64,000 nucleotides of DNA from CAVPFA01 sp963703655 (GTDB lineage Bacteria; Actinomycetota; Acidimicrobiia; Acidimicrobiales; Bog-793): contig CAVPFA010000003.1 in the NCBI GenBank assembly GCA_963703655.1, forward strand, positions 868,001 to 932,000, given 5' to 3'. A program made the translations under genes and the position numbers. Positions within the stretch are counted from its first letter, which is position 1, and each line of letters opens with the position of its first letter. The notes below the pieces were generated by a model. It ran no database searches. It worked only from the letters and a program-made list of their open reading frames with translations, and was not told the DNA's origin. This document shows positions 33,742-44,835 of the stretch, piece by piece.

Positions 33742-34773
33742 ATGCCGACGCGCCACGACCACGACCAGTTAGACGACCGCAAGGCGGCGATCTTGAAGTC
33801 CGTCGTGACCGGATACGTCGAGACAGCTCAGCCAGTCGGGTCGTCCCAGGTCGCACGCGACCCCGTCATAGAGGTCTCGCCGGCGACCGTGCGGGCCGAC
33901 ATGGCGGCGCTCGAGCGCGAGGGCTACCTCACGCACCCGCACACCAGCGCAGGACGGATCCCGACAGACAAGGGCTATCGGTTCTTCGTCGATCACCTCG
34001 GCAACCTGCAGCCGCTCGGGCGCGCCGAGCACGAGCAGGTGCAGATCTTCTTCTCGAAGGCACATGGCGAGCTGGAACGGGTGCTCCACGACACCTCGCG
34101 CCTGCTCGCCCAGCTCACCGATTGCGCTGCGGTCGTCGTGAGCCCGGCCTACGAGGCCCTGGTCGTTCGGTCGGTCATGATCGCGCGGCTCTCCGAGCGC
34201 GTCGCGATGGCTGTCGCGATCCTCTCGAACGGAGTCGTGGAGAAGCGCACGATCAGCCTTCGACGCGACTTCCCCGACGCCGTCTTGTCCTCGTCGATGG
34301 CCGCGCTGCAGCAACGGCTTTCGGGGTGCTCGCTCGGAAAGGTCCCGCCCGAGATTCCGAGCGGCGATCCGGAGGTTGACGACGTGGTCAGGGCGTGCGT
34401 GGACGCTCTCGTGGACGCCGACACGACCTCGGGCTCGGACCAGGTGTTCGTCAGGGGCGCCGCACACATGGCAGAGCGTTTCGACGCCATCGACCAGGTC
34501 CGTGCCGTGCTCGGGATCCTCGAGCAGTCCTACGTCGTCGTGACGCTGCTGCGGGACGTGCTGGCCCAGGGACAATCGGTCTCGATCGGCTCCGAGCACG
34601 CGGGCGTCGAATCCCTCGCCGAGTGCTCGCTCGTCGTCGCGCCTTACGAGTCCGACGGCGTCGCGATCGGGACCATCGGCGTTCTCGGGCCAACCCGGAT
34701 GGACTACCAGCACGCTCTCGCCGCGGTTGCGGTGGTCGGCCAGCGGCTCACCCGCGAGCTCCGGGGGGAGTAG
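33742..34773 (+). CDS. hrcA: Heat-inducible transcription repressor HrcA
   Basis: 343 residues from ATG 33742 with GAGGAGCCAGAGGG upstream. The N-terminal winged helix is recognisable (DDRKAAILKSVVTGYVETAQ, PVGSSQVA, SPATVRADMAALEREGYL, TSAGRIPTDKGYRFFVD, residues 11-90), followed by the GAF-like dimerisation domain and a C-terminal ILGPTRMDYQHALAAV. It represses chaperone genes through CIRCE elements; none was seen in the promoter here. A TAGAAT hexamer near 33714 is a plausible -10. It forms an operon with dnaJ three bases downstream. Confidence 0.95.
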   Translation: MPTRHDHDQLDDRKAAILKSVVTGYVETAQPVGSSQVARDPVIEVSPATVRADMAALEREGYLTHPHTSAGRIPTDKGYRFFVDHLGNLQPLGRAEHEQVQIFFSKAHGELERVLHDTSRLLAQLTDCAAVVVSPAYEALVVRSVMIARLSERVAMAVAILSNGVVEKRTISLRRDFPDAVLSSSMAALQQRLSGCSLGKVPPEIPSGDPEVDDVVRACVDALVDADTTSGSDQVFVRGAAHMAERFDAIDQVRAVLGILEQSYVVVTLLRDVLAQGQSVSIGSEHAGVESLAECSLVVAPYESDGVAIGTIGVLGPTRMDYQHALAAVAVVGQRLTRELRGE

Positions 34774-34775
34774 CC

Positions 34776-35900
34776 GTGTCGATGACCCAGGACTTCTACG
34801 AGCTTCTGGGGGTGCCGAGAACGGCCTCCGAGGACGAACTCAAGCGCGCCTACCGCCGGCTCGCACGTGAGCTGCACCCCGACGCCAACCCCGGGGATGC
34901 CGAGTCAGAGGCGCGCTTCAAGCAGATCACCGTCGCCTACGAGACCCTGCGCGATCCGGAGCGGCGCCGTCGCTACGACATGTTCGGGCCCGAAGCCGCG
35001 AGAGGCACGGGAGCGGGGGGCGCGGACACGTTCGGTTTCGCCGGCGGCCTCGGCGACCTTTTCGACGCTTTCTTCAATCAGGGCTTCGGCGCGGGCGCAC
35101 CGCGCGGAGGGCGCCGCCAGGGCGCCGACGCCGAGATCGTCCTGCAGATCGGGCTGAAGGAAGTGATCTTCGGTGCCCGCCGTGAAGTGAACCTGAAGGC
35201 GCCGGTGACGTGCACGACGTGCGAGGGCACCGGTGCCCGCGAGGGGACGACGGCGAGCACCTGCCCCGAGTGCCGCGGCTCGGGCCAGATCCAGCGGGTC
35301 CGCCAGTCGATACTCGGCCAGATGGTGACTGCGACGCCGTGCGGGCGCTGCAACGGCCTGGGTGAGGTCATCGCCTCCCCGTGCCCCGACTGCCGGGGCG
35401 AGGGCAGGAGGCTGGACGACCGGACCTTCACCGTCGAGATACCTTCGGGGGTCGACGACGGCGCCACCCTGCGCATCGCCGGCGCGGGCGGGGCAGCCGT
35501 ACGAGGAGGGATGTCCGGGGATCTGTACGTCCATCTCCGTGTCGAGAGCGACAGCCGTTTCGAGCGGTCCGGCACTGATCTGGTCACGACCCTCCACCTG
35601 TCGGTGGCACAAGCGGCGCTCGGCACCGAGGTCGAGCTCGACACCTTCGACGGTCCGTACCTCCTGGCGGTCCCCGGGGGAGTCCAGACCGGCCGAATCC
35701 TCAAGGTCGCCGGCCACGGCGTGCCGCGCCTTCGAGGTGGGCGGCGCGGCGATCTCCTTGCCCGGGTGTTCGTCGACACGCCCGTCAAGTTGTCGAAAGA
35801 AGAGGACGAGCTCCTTAGAAAGCTCGCAGAGCTCCGCGGGGAACAGGTCCAGCCGCCGGACGCGGGCCTCCTCTCCCGGCTCCGCTCCGCCTTCGGCTGA
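34776..35900 (+). CDS. dnaJ: Chaperone DnaJ
   Basis: 374 residues from GTG 34776 (GGGGGGAG five bases upstream); ATG 34782 is the alternative. The J domain is at residues 5-70 with the HPD motif in ARELHPDANPGD, then a Gly/Phe-rich linker. The zinc domain has four CxxCxGxG-type repeats (CTTCEGTG, CPECRGSG, CGRCNGLG, CPDCRGEG, about 145-215), and two substrate-binding C-terminal domains follow. It works with DnaK and GrpE. The hrcA-dnaJ-rsmE order is a classical actinobacterial and firmicute arrangement. Confidence 0.96.
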   Translation: MSMTQDFYELLGVPRTASEDELKRAYRRLARELHPDANPGDAESEARFKQITVAYETLRDPERRRRYDMFGPEAARGTGAGGADTFGFAGGLGDLFDAFFNQGFGAGAPRGGRRQGADAEIVLQIGLKEVIFGARREVNLKAPVTCTTCEGTGAREGTTASTCPECRGSGQIQRVRQSILGQMVTATPCGRCNGLGEVIASPCPDCRGEGRRLDDRTFTVEIPSGVDDGATLRIAGAGGAAVRGGMSGDLYVHLRVESDSRFERSGTDLVTTLHLSVAQAALGTEVELDTFDGPYLLAVPGGVQTGRILKVAGHGVPRLRGGRRGDLLARVFVDTPVKLSKEEDELLRKLAELRGEQVQPPDAGLLSRLRSAFG

Positions 35901-35902
35901 GC

Positions 35903-36672
35903 GTGGCCGCCCGCACGCCGGACGCGGCGCTGCGAGCCGCTTCGGTGCTCGTCTTCGTCGAAGATCTCGACTCGCCCGAGCTTTGCGACGACGACTCCCA
36001 TCACCTCGGCGAGGTCCTCCGGCTGAAGCCGGGGGAGGTCGTTGCGGCAGCTGACGGGGCCGGCGCATGGCGCATCTGCGCCTTCGCCGCGCCGCGCGCC
36101 GGCCCAGGGGCGCCGAGGCGTCGGCGGAAAGGGTCGCCGGTTCGGTCTCGAGTCCGCCGGCCCGGTCAACCGCCTGGAACCTCCCTCCCCGGTGCTGGAG
36201 GTCGCCTTCTCCTGGGCCAAGGCAGAGCGGACCGAGTGGGCGGTCGCCAAGTTGGTGGAGCTCGGGGTGGACCGTCTCACCCCGCTCGTCGCCGACCGAA
36301 CGGTCGTGCGACCCAGCCGGGACGGAGCCGCTCGCCGTGAGGCGCGGCTCTACAAGATCGCCCAGCGCGGCGGCGATGCAGTCACGCCGGCCCTTCCTCC
36401 CCGAGATCGGCACGAGCCAATCTGTCGACGAGATCCTCGCCCGCTCGTCGGCCTCGGGCGTCGCGCTGGCCGAGCCCGGCGGGGGGCCGATCTCCCTCGC
36501 CACGCCGGTCGTGCTCGTCGGCCCGGAAGGAGGCTGGTCGCCACGAGAGCTTGCGCTGGTCGACGACAAGGTCGGCCTGGGAGACGGCGTCCTGCGGGTC
36601 GAGACAGCCGCGCTCGCCGCCGGCGCATTGCTCGCGGGACTGCGGAGTGCGGCGGTGGCGCCCTTCCGCTAG
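35903..36672 (+). pseudogene. rsmE: 16S rRNA m3U1498 methyltransferase, two frame breaks
   Basis: RsmE parts lie in three frames. The N-terminal PUA-like part starts at GTG 35903 (SVLVFVEDL, DSHHLGEVLRLKPGEVV). After a +1 shift near 36100-36150 the frame continues with FGLESAGPVNRLEPPSP, the SPOUT start VLEVAFSWAKAERTEWAVAK and LGVDRLTPLVADRTVV. A second +1 shift near 36365-36380 leads into MQSRRPFLPEI, the knot loop VVLVGPEGGWSPREL and GLGDGVLRVETAALAAG. Together they make a complete SPOUT enzyme of normal length that methylates U1498 of 16S rRNA. Both breaks lie in GC-rich runs, suggesting sequence error. Confidence 0.88.
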
Positions 36673-36953
36673 CGCCGCGGAGCCGCTCCCCTAGCGCCGG
36701 AGGCCCCATGGCGGAAAGGCGCGCAGGCCGTCGTGACAGGGCGGGGCCATCGATCTCACGAGGGCTCGCACGAGCTCCGCGACGGAGAGTCCTTGCAGAA
36801 AGCACCAGTTAGGAGCAACACTTGAGGGGTAGAGTCTGACCCGGGAGCCCATTGGCGAAGGCCCGGCGCTCTGGTGCTGCCGAAAGCGAGAGCCCACGTT
36901 CGGGCCGGCGGTGTCCAGGGGCGGAAACGCGGCACGACCGGAGAGTGACCGGA
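36673..36953. other. Intergenic region upstream of the BldD-type gene
   Basis: 281 bases without a supported gene. The start carries a degenerate duplication of the rsmE end (CTAGCGCCGCGGAG and CTAGCGCCGGAGG near 36671-36705). No tRNA, riboswitch or clear palindrome was seen; a promoter for the regulator gene is expected here. Confidence 0.4.
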
Positions 36954-37499
36954 ATGACCCCAAGCCAGACGCCCGAAGGCGACGACGCCAAGTACGCGGC
37001 GGTCGTGGGCGCTCGGCTCCGGGCCGTGAGGCGGCAGAAGCGGCTGTCGCTGCAGGCGGTCGAAAAAGCCTCCAGGCTGGAGTTCAAGGCGTCGGTGCTG
37101 GGAGCTTACGAGCGGGGCGAACGGACTATCTCGGTCCCGAGACTCCAGCGCCTCGCGAGGCTGTACCGGGTGCCGGTAGACCAGCTCCTCCCACCCGACG
37201 GCGCGGTGCCCCCGAGCCGCAATCGTGGCTCCACGAACGGCAGCAGCGGCGACGGCGCCGACCTCGAGGGCAAGACCTTCAAAGTCGCCGTGGACCTCTT
37301 GCGCCTCTCGGAGGTGCAGGGACCCGAACGTGAGCTGCTACGGCGGTTCCTCGCCTCTGTCCAGGTCCAGCGCCAGGACTTCAACGGCGAGGTTCTCACC
37401 ATCCGGTCCGAGGACCTGAGGGTCATGGCATCGATGCTCGGCCAGAACCTCGAGACCCTCCTCAAACGCCTGGAGGAGCTCGGCCTGCTTCGTGCCTGA
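36954..37499 (+). CDS. bldD: BldD-type developmental regulator
   Basis: 181 residues from ATG 36954; GTG 36945 is an alternative start. The N-terminal XRE-type HTH (residues 14-75) contains RLRAVRRQKRLSLQAVEKAS and VLGAYERGERTISVPRL, strongly like BldD. A 30-residue linker separates a C-terminal domain (104-181). There R140-Q-D142, eight residues, then R151-S-E-D154 fit the RXD-X8-RXXD cyclic-di-GMP binding signature of BldD. It is therefore likely a c-di-GMP-controlled repressor, acting as a dimer bridged by the nucleotide. The stop overlaps the hemW start by 8 bp. Confidence 0.88.
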   Translation: MTPSQTPEGDDAKYAAVVGARLRAVRRQKRLSLQAVEKASRLEFKASVLGAYERGERTISVPRLQRLARLYRVPVDQLLPPDGAVPPSRNRGSTNGSSGDGADLEGKTFKVAVDLLRLSEVQGPERELLRRFLASVQVQRQDFNGEVLTIRSEDLRVMASMLGQNLETLLKRLEELGLLRA

Positions 37500-38607
37500 G
37501 CACGACGCGCCCGCCGGCGGGTCGCCCTCCATCGGCTTGTACGTGCACATCCCGTTCTGTGCCCGCCGCTGTGATTACTGCGCGTTCGCGACGTGGACCG
37601 ACCGTCACCGTCTGTCGGTGGAGTATACCGACGCATGCCTGTCCCAGCTCCGCCGCGCCTACGAGGAAGGACTCGGCCCGGCGGCCACGGTCTTCTTCGG
37701 CGGTGGAACCCCCTCCCAGCTGCCGGGAGAAGAGCTGGTGCGATTGCTGGGCGGAGTCCGGTGCCAGGAGGGGGCCGAAGTGACCGTCGAGTGCAATCCG
37801 GAGGACGTCACCGTCCCACTGCTGCGCACTTACGCTGCGGCCGGCGTGAACCGGATCTCGCTGGGAGTGCAGTCACTCGTCCCACATGTGCTCGAGAGCC
37901 TCGGCCGCCGCCAAACCCCGCTCGCCGTGCGACGCGCCGTCGCCGCCATCGGAGAGGTGCGGTTCAGCTCGTTCAACGTCGACCTCATCTACGGCGCCGT
38001 AGGAGAGACCGACGTCGACTGGGCGGCCACGCTCGACGGAGTACTCGCGCTCGATCCCCCGCCGCCACACGTGAGCGCGTACGCCCTCCAGGCCGAACCC
38101 GGCACGCCCCTCGGGCGCGACCCGGCGCGTCATCCCGACGAGGATGTCCAGGCTCGGCGCTACGAGATGGCCGACGGCGCGCTCGAAGCGGCGGGCCTTG
38201 GCTGGTACGAGATCTCCAACTGGTCACGTCCGGGCCACGAGTGCCGCCACAACCGAAACTACTGGCGCCAAGGCGAGTACCTGGGAGTGGGCTGCGCTGC
38301 GCACAGCCACCTCGGGGGCCGGAGATTCTGGAACATCCGGACTCCCGAGCGCTTCGTCGCCGCGATGGCTTCGGGTAAGCCCGCGATCGCCGGCGCGGAG
38401 CTGCTCGACCCCGAACAACGCCAGCTCGAGGCGCTGGAGCTCGCGATCCGCACCCGCGAGGGGGTCGACGAGACCGCCCTGGCCGAAGACGAGGCGACGG
38501 CGGAGCTCGTGCGGCGCGAAGGCGGCCGCGCCGTGTTGACTCGTCGCGGCCGGTTGCTCGCGAACGAGGTGGCCTGCCGGCTGAGAGCCCCGGCCCGGAC
38601 ACCCTGA
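37492..38607 (+). CDS. hemW: HemW-like radical SAM protein
   Basis: 371 residues from GTG 37492. The radical SAM cluster motif is CARRCDYC near residues 22-29, within YVHIPFCARRCDYCAF. FFGGGTPSQL near 70, NPEDVT, the HNRNYWRQGEYLGVG segment near 250 and the C-terminal HemN domain follow. The HNxxYW motif and length separate HemW (haem chaperone) from true oxygen-independent coproporphyrinogen oxidase HemN. It is an iron-sulfur protein in the cytoplasm. In actinobacteria it often follows lepA and hrcA-dnaJ, as here. Confidence 0.93.
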   Translation: MPEHDAPAGGSPSIGLYVHIPFCARRCDYCAFATWTDRHRLSVEYTDACLSQLRRAYEEGLGPAATVFFGGGTPSQLPGEELVRLLGGVRCQEGAEVTVECNPEDVTVPLLRTYAAAGVNRISLGVQSLVPHVLESLGRRQTPLAVRRAVAAIGEVRFSSFNVDLIYGAVGETDVDWAATLDGVLALDPPPPHVSAYALQAEPGTPLGRDPARHPDEDVQARRYEMADGALEAAGLGWYEISNWSRPGHECRHNRNYWRQGEYLGVGCAAHSHLGGRRFWNIRTPERFVAAMASGKPAIAGAELLDPEQRQLEALELAIRTREGVDETALAEDEATAELVRREGGRAVLTRRGRLLANEVACRLRAPARTP

Positions 38608-38646
38608 ACCCCGACCCGGAAGCACCCTGCCGCTACGCTTTGGCCC

Positions 38647-38928
38647 GTGGTCGATCCCATCCGATGGATGAGCACCAAAGCGGCCTCTGACTACCTCGGC
38701 GTCAACCTGAGAACGCTCTACCGGTTCATCGACGAGGGCGACCTAGCGGCTTACAGGTTCGGGCGCGTCATCCGCCTGAAGGAACAAGATGTCGTCGCCT
38801 TCGTGGAGCAGTCCCGCATCGCACCGGGCAGCCTCGATCACCTCCTCAGTTTCGCTGACCGGCCCCCCAGCGCTGCCAGCCGCGTCGAGCCGCTCTATCC
38901 CGAGCCTGTGCGAGCCGATGGCCGCTGA
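38647..38928 (+). CDS. BldC/excisionase-type HTH regulator
   Basis: 93 residues from GTG 38647. TACGCT (38634-38639) ends exactly seven bases before the GTG, a leaderless signature. The MerR-like HTH_17 domain spans residues 5-60: MSTKAASDYLGVNLRTLYRF, DEGDLAAYRFGRVIRLKEQD, VVAFVEQSR. The C-terminus is Pro/Ser-rich and disordered-looking. Proteins with this fold include BldC and excisionases; outside a mobile element a small chromosomal regulator is more likely. It overlaps the HIT gene by 11 bases. Confidence 0.82.
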   Translation: MVDPIRWMSTKAASDYLGVNLRTLYRFIDEGDLAAYRFGRVIRLKEQDVVAFVEQSRIAPGSLDHLLSFADRPPSAASRVEPLYPEPVRADGR

Positions 38929-39286
38929 GGAGCCTGAGGTTGCGGCCGACTGCGTCTTCTGCTCGATCGCGTCAGGCGAGATCCCCTCGACCGAGGTGCT
39001 TTCCACAGACCTCGTCTACGCGTTCCGAGACCTGAACCCCGTCGCGCCGACTCATGTCCTCGTCATTCCCAGAGAGCACATCGTCGACGCAGCCGGCATC
39101 ACGCCCGCTCACGGGGCGGTGCTCGTCCAGATGTACGACGTCGCCCGTCGGGTGGCAGAAGCCGAAGGCTTCGCAGAGCGCGGCTACCGCCTGGTGTTCA
39201 ATGTCGGCCCCGACTCGGGCAACAGCGTTCCCCATCTGCACCTCCACGTGCTCGGTGGGCGCCGGCTCGACTGGCCGCCCGGCTGA
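38918..39286 (+). CDS. HIT-family (histidine triad) hydrolase
   Basis: 122 residues from ATG 38918, overlapping the previous gene. It begins with the zinc-type CVFCSIASGEIPS found in HinT proteins. The middle has VLVIPREHIVDA, and the C-terminus the catalytic histidine triad HLHLHVLGGR near residues 104-113, preceded by NVGPDSGNSVPH. HIT proteins hydrolyse nucleoside phosphoramidates or aminoacyl-adenylates. It lies upstream of phoH-ybeY, a placement common in actinobacteria. Confidence 0.92.
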   Translation: MAAEEPEVAADCVFCSIASGEIPSTEVLSTDLVYAFRDLNPVAPTHVLVIPREHIVDAAGITPAHGAVLVQMYDVARRVAEAEGFAERGYRLVFNVGPDSGNSVPHLHLHVLGGRRLDWPPG

Positions 39287-39444
39287 GGCACCCGGTTCCG
39301 CTGGAGCTGGCGTAGCGGACTGCTCACCCCGGGCGGAGGTTTTTAGCTGAGGCAACGATCCCGGCTACGCGGAGGTTTCTGTGGAGTCAACGTGGGCCTG
39401 GCCCGTCAGGAGCGAAGTCGCTGGTAGCCTTGACAGGAAGCCAC

Positions 39445-40470
39445 GTGTCGTCCACCCAGGTCAAGATCCTCGTCCCCGGGAACCACCTCATGGTGGGCCT
39501 GCTCGGCCAACGTGACGAGCTGCTCCGTACCGTCGAGCAGGCTTTCGACGGCACCCGGATCCACGTCCGCGGCAACGAGATAACCGTCGAAGGCCCCGAG
39601 GCCGCGCGGGTCGGCCACCTGTTCGAGGAACTTGTCTCGTTGCTCGAGCGGGGCCACTGGCTCGACCCGGCGAACGTGGGGCGCACGATCGAGATGGTCA
39701 AAGACGACGTTCGGCCGTCCGAAGTGCTCACCGCCGAGATCGGCCGATCTGCACGGGGTCGCAAGGTGCACCCGAAGACCGCGGGCCAGAAGCGCTACGT
39801 CGACGCAATCGCCGCGAACACGATCACGTTCGGGATCGGCCCCGCCGGCACGGGCAAGTCCTACCTCGCGGTCGCGCTCGCCGTGCAGGCACTCCAGGCG
39901 AAAGACGTGGCGCGGATCATCCTGACGCGCCCCGCGGTCGAGGCCGGCGAGAGACTCGGTTTCCTGCCGGGCGATCTCATGGCCAAGATCGACCCGTATC
40001 TGCGCCCCCTCTACGACGCCCTCTACGACATGCTCGAACCGGAGGGAACTCAACGGCTGCTCGAGCGGGGAACGATCGAGGTGGCTCCGCTCGCCTTCAT
40101 GCGAGGCCGGACGCTCAACGGGAGCTTCGTGATCCTCGACGAGGCCCAGAACACCACGCCGGAGCAGATGAAGATGTTCCTGACCCGAATCGGCTTTGGC
40201 ACCAAGGTCGTCGTGACCGGCGACGTGACACAGATCGACATCGCGGGCGGCCGCTCGGGCCTGCTCGACCTCGAGGAGCTGCTCGGCGAGATCGAAGGGA
40301 TCTCCTTCATCCAACTCGGACAAGGCGACGTGGTCCGCCACCGCATTGTCCGCGAGATCGTCTCGGCGTACGACCGCTCCACGCAGGCCCGGAGCATCGG
40401 CGCCGGCGGGGCCGCTCCGAGGCTGGCCGCGCGGGCAGTCGAGGAGCCGGCAGCCAGGCCGCTTCGGTGA
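39445..40470 (+). CDS. phoH: PhoH-like ATPase
   Basis: 341 residues from GTG 39445 with AGGAAG six bases upstream; a TTG 15 bases earlier is in frame. A KH-like N-terminal domain (residues 1-95) is followed by the PhoH P-loop domain: Walker A GIGPAGTGKSYLAVA near 133-147, TRPAVEAGERLGFLPGDL, and Walker B SFVILDEAQNTTPEQMK near 230-246 with VVTGDVTQID. It probably acts on RNA together with YbeY. TAGCCT at 39425-39430 may be its -10. First gene of phoH-ybeY-CNNM-era. Confidence 0.95.
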   Translation: MSSTQVKILVPGNHLMVGLLGQRDELLRTVEQAFDGTRIHVRGNEITVEGPEAARVGHLFEELVSLLERGHWLDPANVGRTIEMVKDDVRPSEVLTAEIGRSARGRKVHPKTAGQKRYVDAIAANTITFGIGPAGTGKSYLAVALAVQALQAKDVARIILTRPAVEAGERLGFLPGDLMAKIDPYLRPLYDALYDMLEPEGTQRLLERGTIEVAPLAFMRGRTLNGSFVILDEAQNTTPEQMKMFLTRIGFGTKVVVTGDVTQIDIAGGRSGLLDLEELLGEIEGISFIQLGQGDVVRHRIVREIVSAYDRSTQARSIGAGGAAPRLAARAVEEPAARPLR

Positions 40471-40979
40471 CGGCTCAGGTCTTCGCCGCCGACGAACAGT
40501 CCGACCGACCAGTTGACCTCGCCCGCTGGGTAGGCCTCGCGGAACGTGTGCTCGCCGACCGCGGCATCGGAGAGCGGACTGAGCTCTCGCTCATGTTCGT
40601 CAACGAGACGGCCATCGCCGAGCTCAACGAGCGCTTCCTCGGGCGCAAGGGCCCGACCGACGTCCTGGCTTTCCCGATCGAGGACGACCTCATCGGGCCG
40701 GGCCACGTGCCCGAGCAGGAGGCGAGCGGGCCCGGTCGTGGGCCTGCGGAGTACGAGGACCTGCCGCTCCTCATCGGCGACGTGGTCATCTGCCCCGAGC
40801 TGGCGTGGAAGCAGGCACCCCAGCACGCTGGAACTTACGAGGACGAGCTCGCCCTGCTACTGGTGCACGGGATCTTGCACCTCCTCGGCATGGATCACGA
40901 GGACGACGACGAGGCGGCCTTGATGGAGGCCCTCGAGCAGCAATTGCTCGTCGCCCATCACCGAGGGCCGGCCGCATGA
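40467..40979 (+). CDS. ybeY: Endoribonuclease YbeY
   Basis: 170 residues from GTG 40467, overlapping phoH by four bases. The zinc-binding motif HGILHLLGMDH near residues 130-140 (H-x3-H-x5-H) is complete, and GRKGPTDVLAFPIED near 55-70 is the conserved substrate-groove segment. A longer than usual Gly/Pro-rich loop (residues 75-95) lies between the two. It takes part in 16S rRNA 3' end maturation and ribosome quality control. Coupled by ATGA to the CNNM gene. Confidence 0.95.
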   Translation: MTAQVFAADEQSDRPVDLARWVGLAERVLADRGIGERTELSLMFVNETAIAELNERFLGRKGPTDVLAFPIEDDLIGPGHVPEQEASGPGRGPAEYEDLPLLIGDVVICPELAWKQAPQHAGTYEDELALLLVHGILHLLGMDHEDDDEAALMEALEQQLLVAHHRGPAA

Positions 40980-42405
40980 TCCTGGGCACGACGCACGGCT
41001 TCACCGGCGCCGACGGCGGCCTCCTGGCGGCGGTCTTCGTCCTTGTCGGGCTCTCGGCGATCCTTTCGCTCGCCGAGACCGGGCTGACTCGAACCTCACG
41101 CGCGCGCGCCAAGTCGCTCGAGGACGCCGGCCAACGCGGGCGCGGTCACTGCGGCGCCTCGTCGAGGAGCCCGAAGCCTTCCTCGCTCCGATCCTCCTGC
41201 TCGTGCTGGTCTGCCAGCTCGTCGCCGCCACGCTGGTCGGGGTCATGGCTGCGCAGCTGTTCGGCGCGATCGGCGTCGCGGTGGCGACCGCGTTCGAGGT
41301 CGTGGTGATCTTCGTCTTCTCCGAAGCGGTGCCCAAGCAGTGGGCGGTACGCCACTCGGATCGCGCGGCCCTGCTGGCCGCGCCGCTCGTCACGACGCTG
41401 GTCAGATTTCCGCCCACACGAGCGGTGTCCGGAGCTTTGATCGGCCTCGCCCGTCTCATCACCCCCGGCGGGCGAGACGGGCGAAGCGACCCCGACGTCA
41501 CCGAGTCCGAGCTGCTGGCTTTCGCCGACGTGGCTGCGCAGGACGAGGCCATCGAGGGCGACGAGAGAGCGCTCATCCACTCGATCATCGAATTCGGCGA
41601 CACGATCGTCCGAGAAGTGATGGTGCCCCGGCCCGACGTGGTCGCGGTGGAGGACTCTGCCGAAGCCGGAGCGGTACTCGAAAGGGCCATCGAGGCCGGC
41701 TACAGCCGCATCCCGGTCTTCGACCAGAGCCTCGACGACGTGGTCGGCATCGCGTTCACCAAAGACCTGATCCGCTTCGTCCGAAGTGGCAGGGAGCACT
41801 CTCCTGTGAGGGACGTGAGCCGGCCCGCGAACTACGTCCCCGAGACAAAACGGGTCGCACCTCTCATGCGCGAGATGCAAGCAGGCCAATTCCACCTCGC
41901 CGTGGTCATCGACGAATACGGCGGCACGGCGGGCGTCGTGACGCTCGAGGACCTCATCGAGGAGCTGGTCGGCGAGATCGTCGACGAGTTCGACGTCGAC
42001 GAGCCGCTGATCGAGCCTCTCGGCGGCGGCCAATTCAGGGTATCGAGCAAGATGCCGGTCGACGAGGTGAACGAGCTCCTGGGCGCCGACCTGCCGGCCG
42101 GGGACTGGGACACCATCGGGGGCCTCGTGCTCGCGGTCGCCGGGCACGTTCCAGCCGAAGGCGAGTCGATCGAGGTGGGCGGCCACCTCCTTGTCGCGGA
42201 GAAGCTGCAGGGGCGCCGGATCGGCAGCGTGCGGCTCCTCCGGCTCGAGGGCCTACCGTTGCACACCGGTCCCAAGAACCCGGACGAGGAATGGCTGGCC
42301 GAACGCGCTCACCGGGCCGCCGAGCGAGGGGAACGCTCGGCAGAAAGGGCCGAGCGTCCTGAGGTTGGCGACGGAGCCACCGCCGAGGACGGGAGCCGGC
42401 GATGA
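40976..42405 (+). pseudogene. CNNM/CorC-family transporter with CBS pair, one frame break
   Basis: The first frame from ATG 40976 gives an N-terminal helix (AVFVLVGLSAILSLAETGLTR), typical of the CNNM/DUF21 domain. A missing G in the run at 41138-41140 shifts the frame to LRRLVEEPEAF, then LLLVLVCQLVAATLVG and the rest of the DUF21 membrane domain. Two CBS domains (VMVPRPDVVAVED near the middle; LAVVIDEYGGTAGVVTLEDLIEELVGEI) and a CorC_HlyC domain end at 42405. The product, if the indel is an error, is a complete magnesium/cobalt efflux-type protein of about 475 residues between ybeY and era. Confidence 0.88.
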
Positions 42406-42418
42406 CCGGCGGAGTCAC

Positions 42419-43348
42419 GTGACGCGGCAGCCGCCAGTGAACGAGACCGGGACGCCCGCGGACAAAGGAGTCGGGCACCAGGACTCCCCGCTCGTCCTCG
42501 GCTGCAGCCTCCGGTCCGGCCTGGTCGCGCTCGTCGGCCGGCCGAACGTCGGCAAGTCGACCCTGCTCAACCAGATCCTCGGGAGGAAGGTAGCCATCAC
42601 CTCGGCGACCCCTCACACGACCCGGACCCGGGTCCGCGGCGTCCTCGACCGGCCCGACTCTCAGATCGTCTTCACCGACACACCGGGGGTGCACCGACCC
42701 CGCACGGCGCTCGGCGACCGCCTCAACCAGACGGCAACCTCGACGTTCGACGACGTCGACTGCTGCGTGCTGGTGCTCGAGGCGAACGCGCCGATCGGGG
42801 CAGGTGACCGCTACATCGCCGAGCGGCTGCGTCCCGACACGGCGATAGCCCTGAACAAGATCGACAGGGTGGGCCGCGCTGCGGTGCTGCAGCATCTCGC
42901 TGTCCGCGGCAGCGGAGCTCGGTCTCGCGGACGCCGAGTATTTCCCGGTCTCGGCGACGACCGGCGAGGGTGTCCCCGCTCTGGTCGAGCACCTGGCCGC
43001 CCGGATGCCCGAGGGTCCGCGCTACTTCCCCCCGGGCATGGTGAGCGACGTCCCCGAGGCCTTCTACGTCGCCGAGCTGGTGCGTGAGCAGCTCCTGCGG
43101 CATGCCGAGGAGGAGCTCCCGCACTCGATCGCGTGCCGTGTGACCGAGTGGGACTGGCCGCGGATCCGTTGCGAGATCCTCGTCGAGCGCGAATCGCAGA
43201 AAGGCATCGTGATCGGCAAGGGTGGGCGGGTCCTGAAGGCGGCCGGCACCGCGGTCCGCCAGCAGCTCGCACCCGGCGCATACCTCGAGCTCTTCGTGAA
43301 GGTCGAGAAGGGCTGGCAGCGCCACCCGGAGATGATCGAGCGCCTCGG

Positions 43349-43355
<7 letters not shown>
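42419..43355 (+). pseudogene. era: GTPase Era, one frame break
   Basis: Starts at GTG 42419 with GGCGGAG upstream. The G domain is clear: P-loop VALVGRPNVGKSTLLNQ, switch II IVFTDTPGVHRPR and NKID. A +1 shift near 42900-42920, between LQHLAV and AELGLADAEYFPVSATTGEGV, breaks the frame. The KH domain (RCEILVERESQKGIVIGKGG) and the ending MIERLGY follow in the new frame. Era binds 16S rRNA and is nearly always essential, so the break is probably a sequencing error. The last seven bases overlap the convergent threonine-synthase-like gene. Confidence 0.9.
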
Positions 43356-44788
<1,433 letters not shown>

Positions 44789-44835
44789 ACGAACGGCCAG
44801 CTTAGGTGTGCCCGGCCGGACTCGAGCCGACCGCC

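Noticed and set aside
33660..33742. CIRCE element before hrcA-dnaJ
   Set aside because: I looked for TTAGCACTC-N9-GAGTGCTAA or close variants and saw none.
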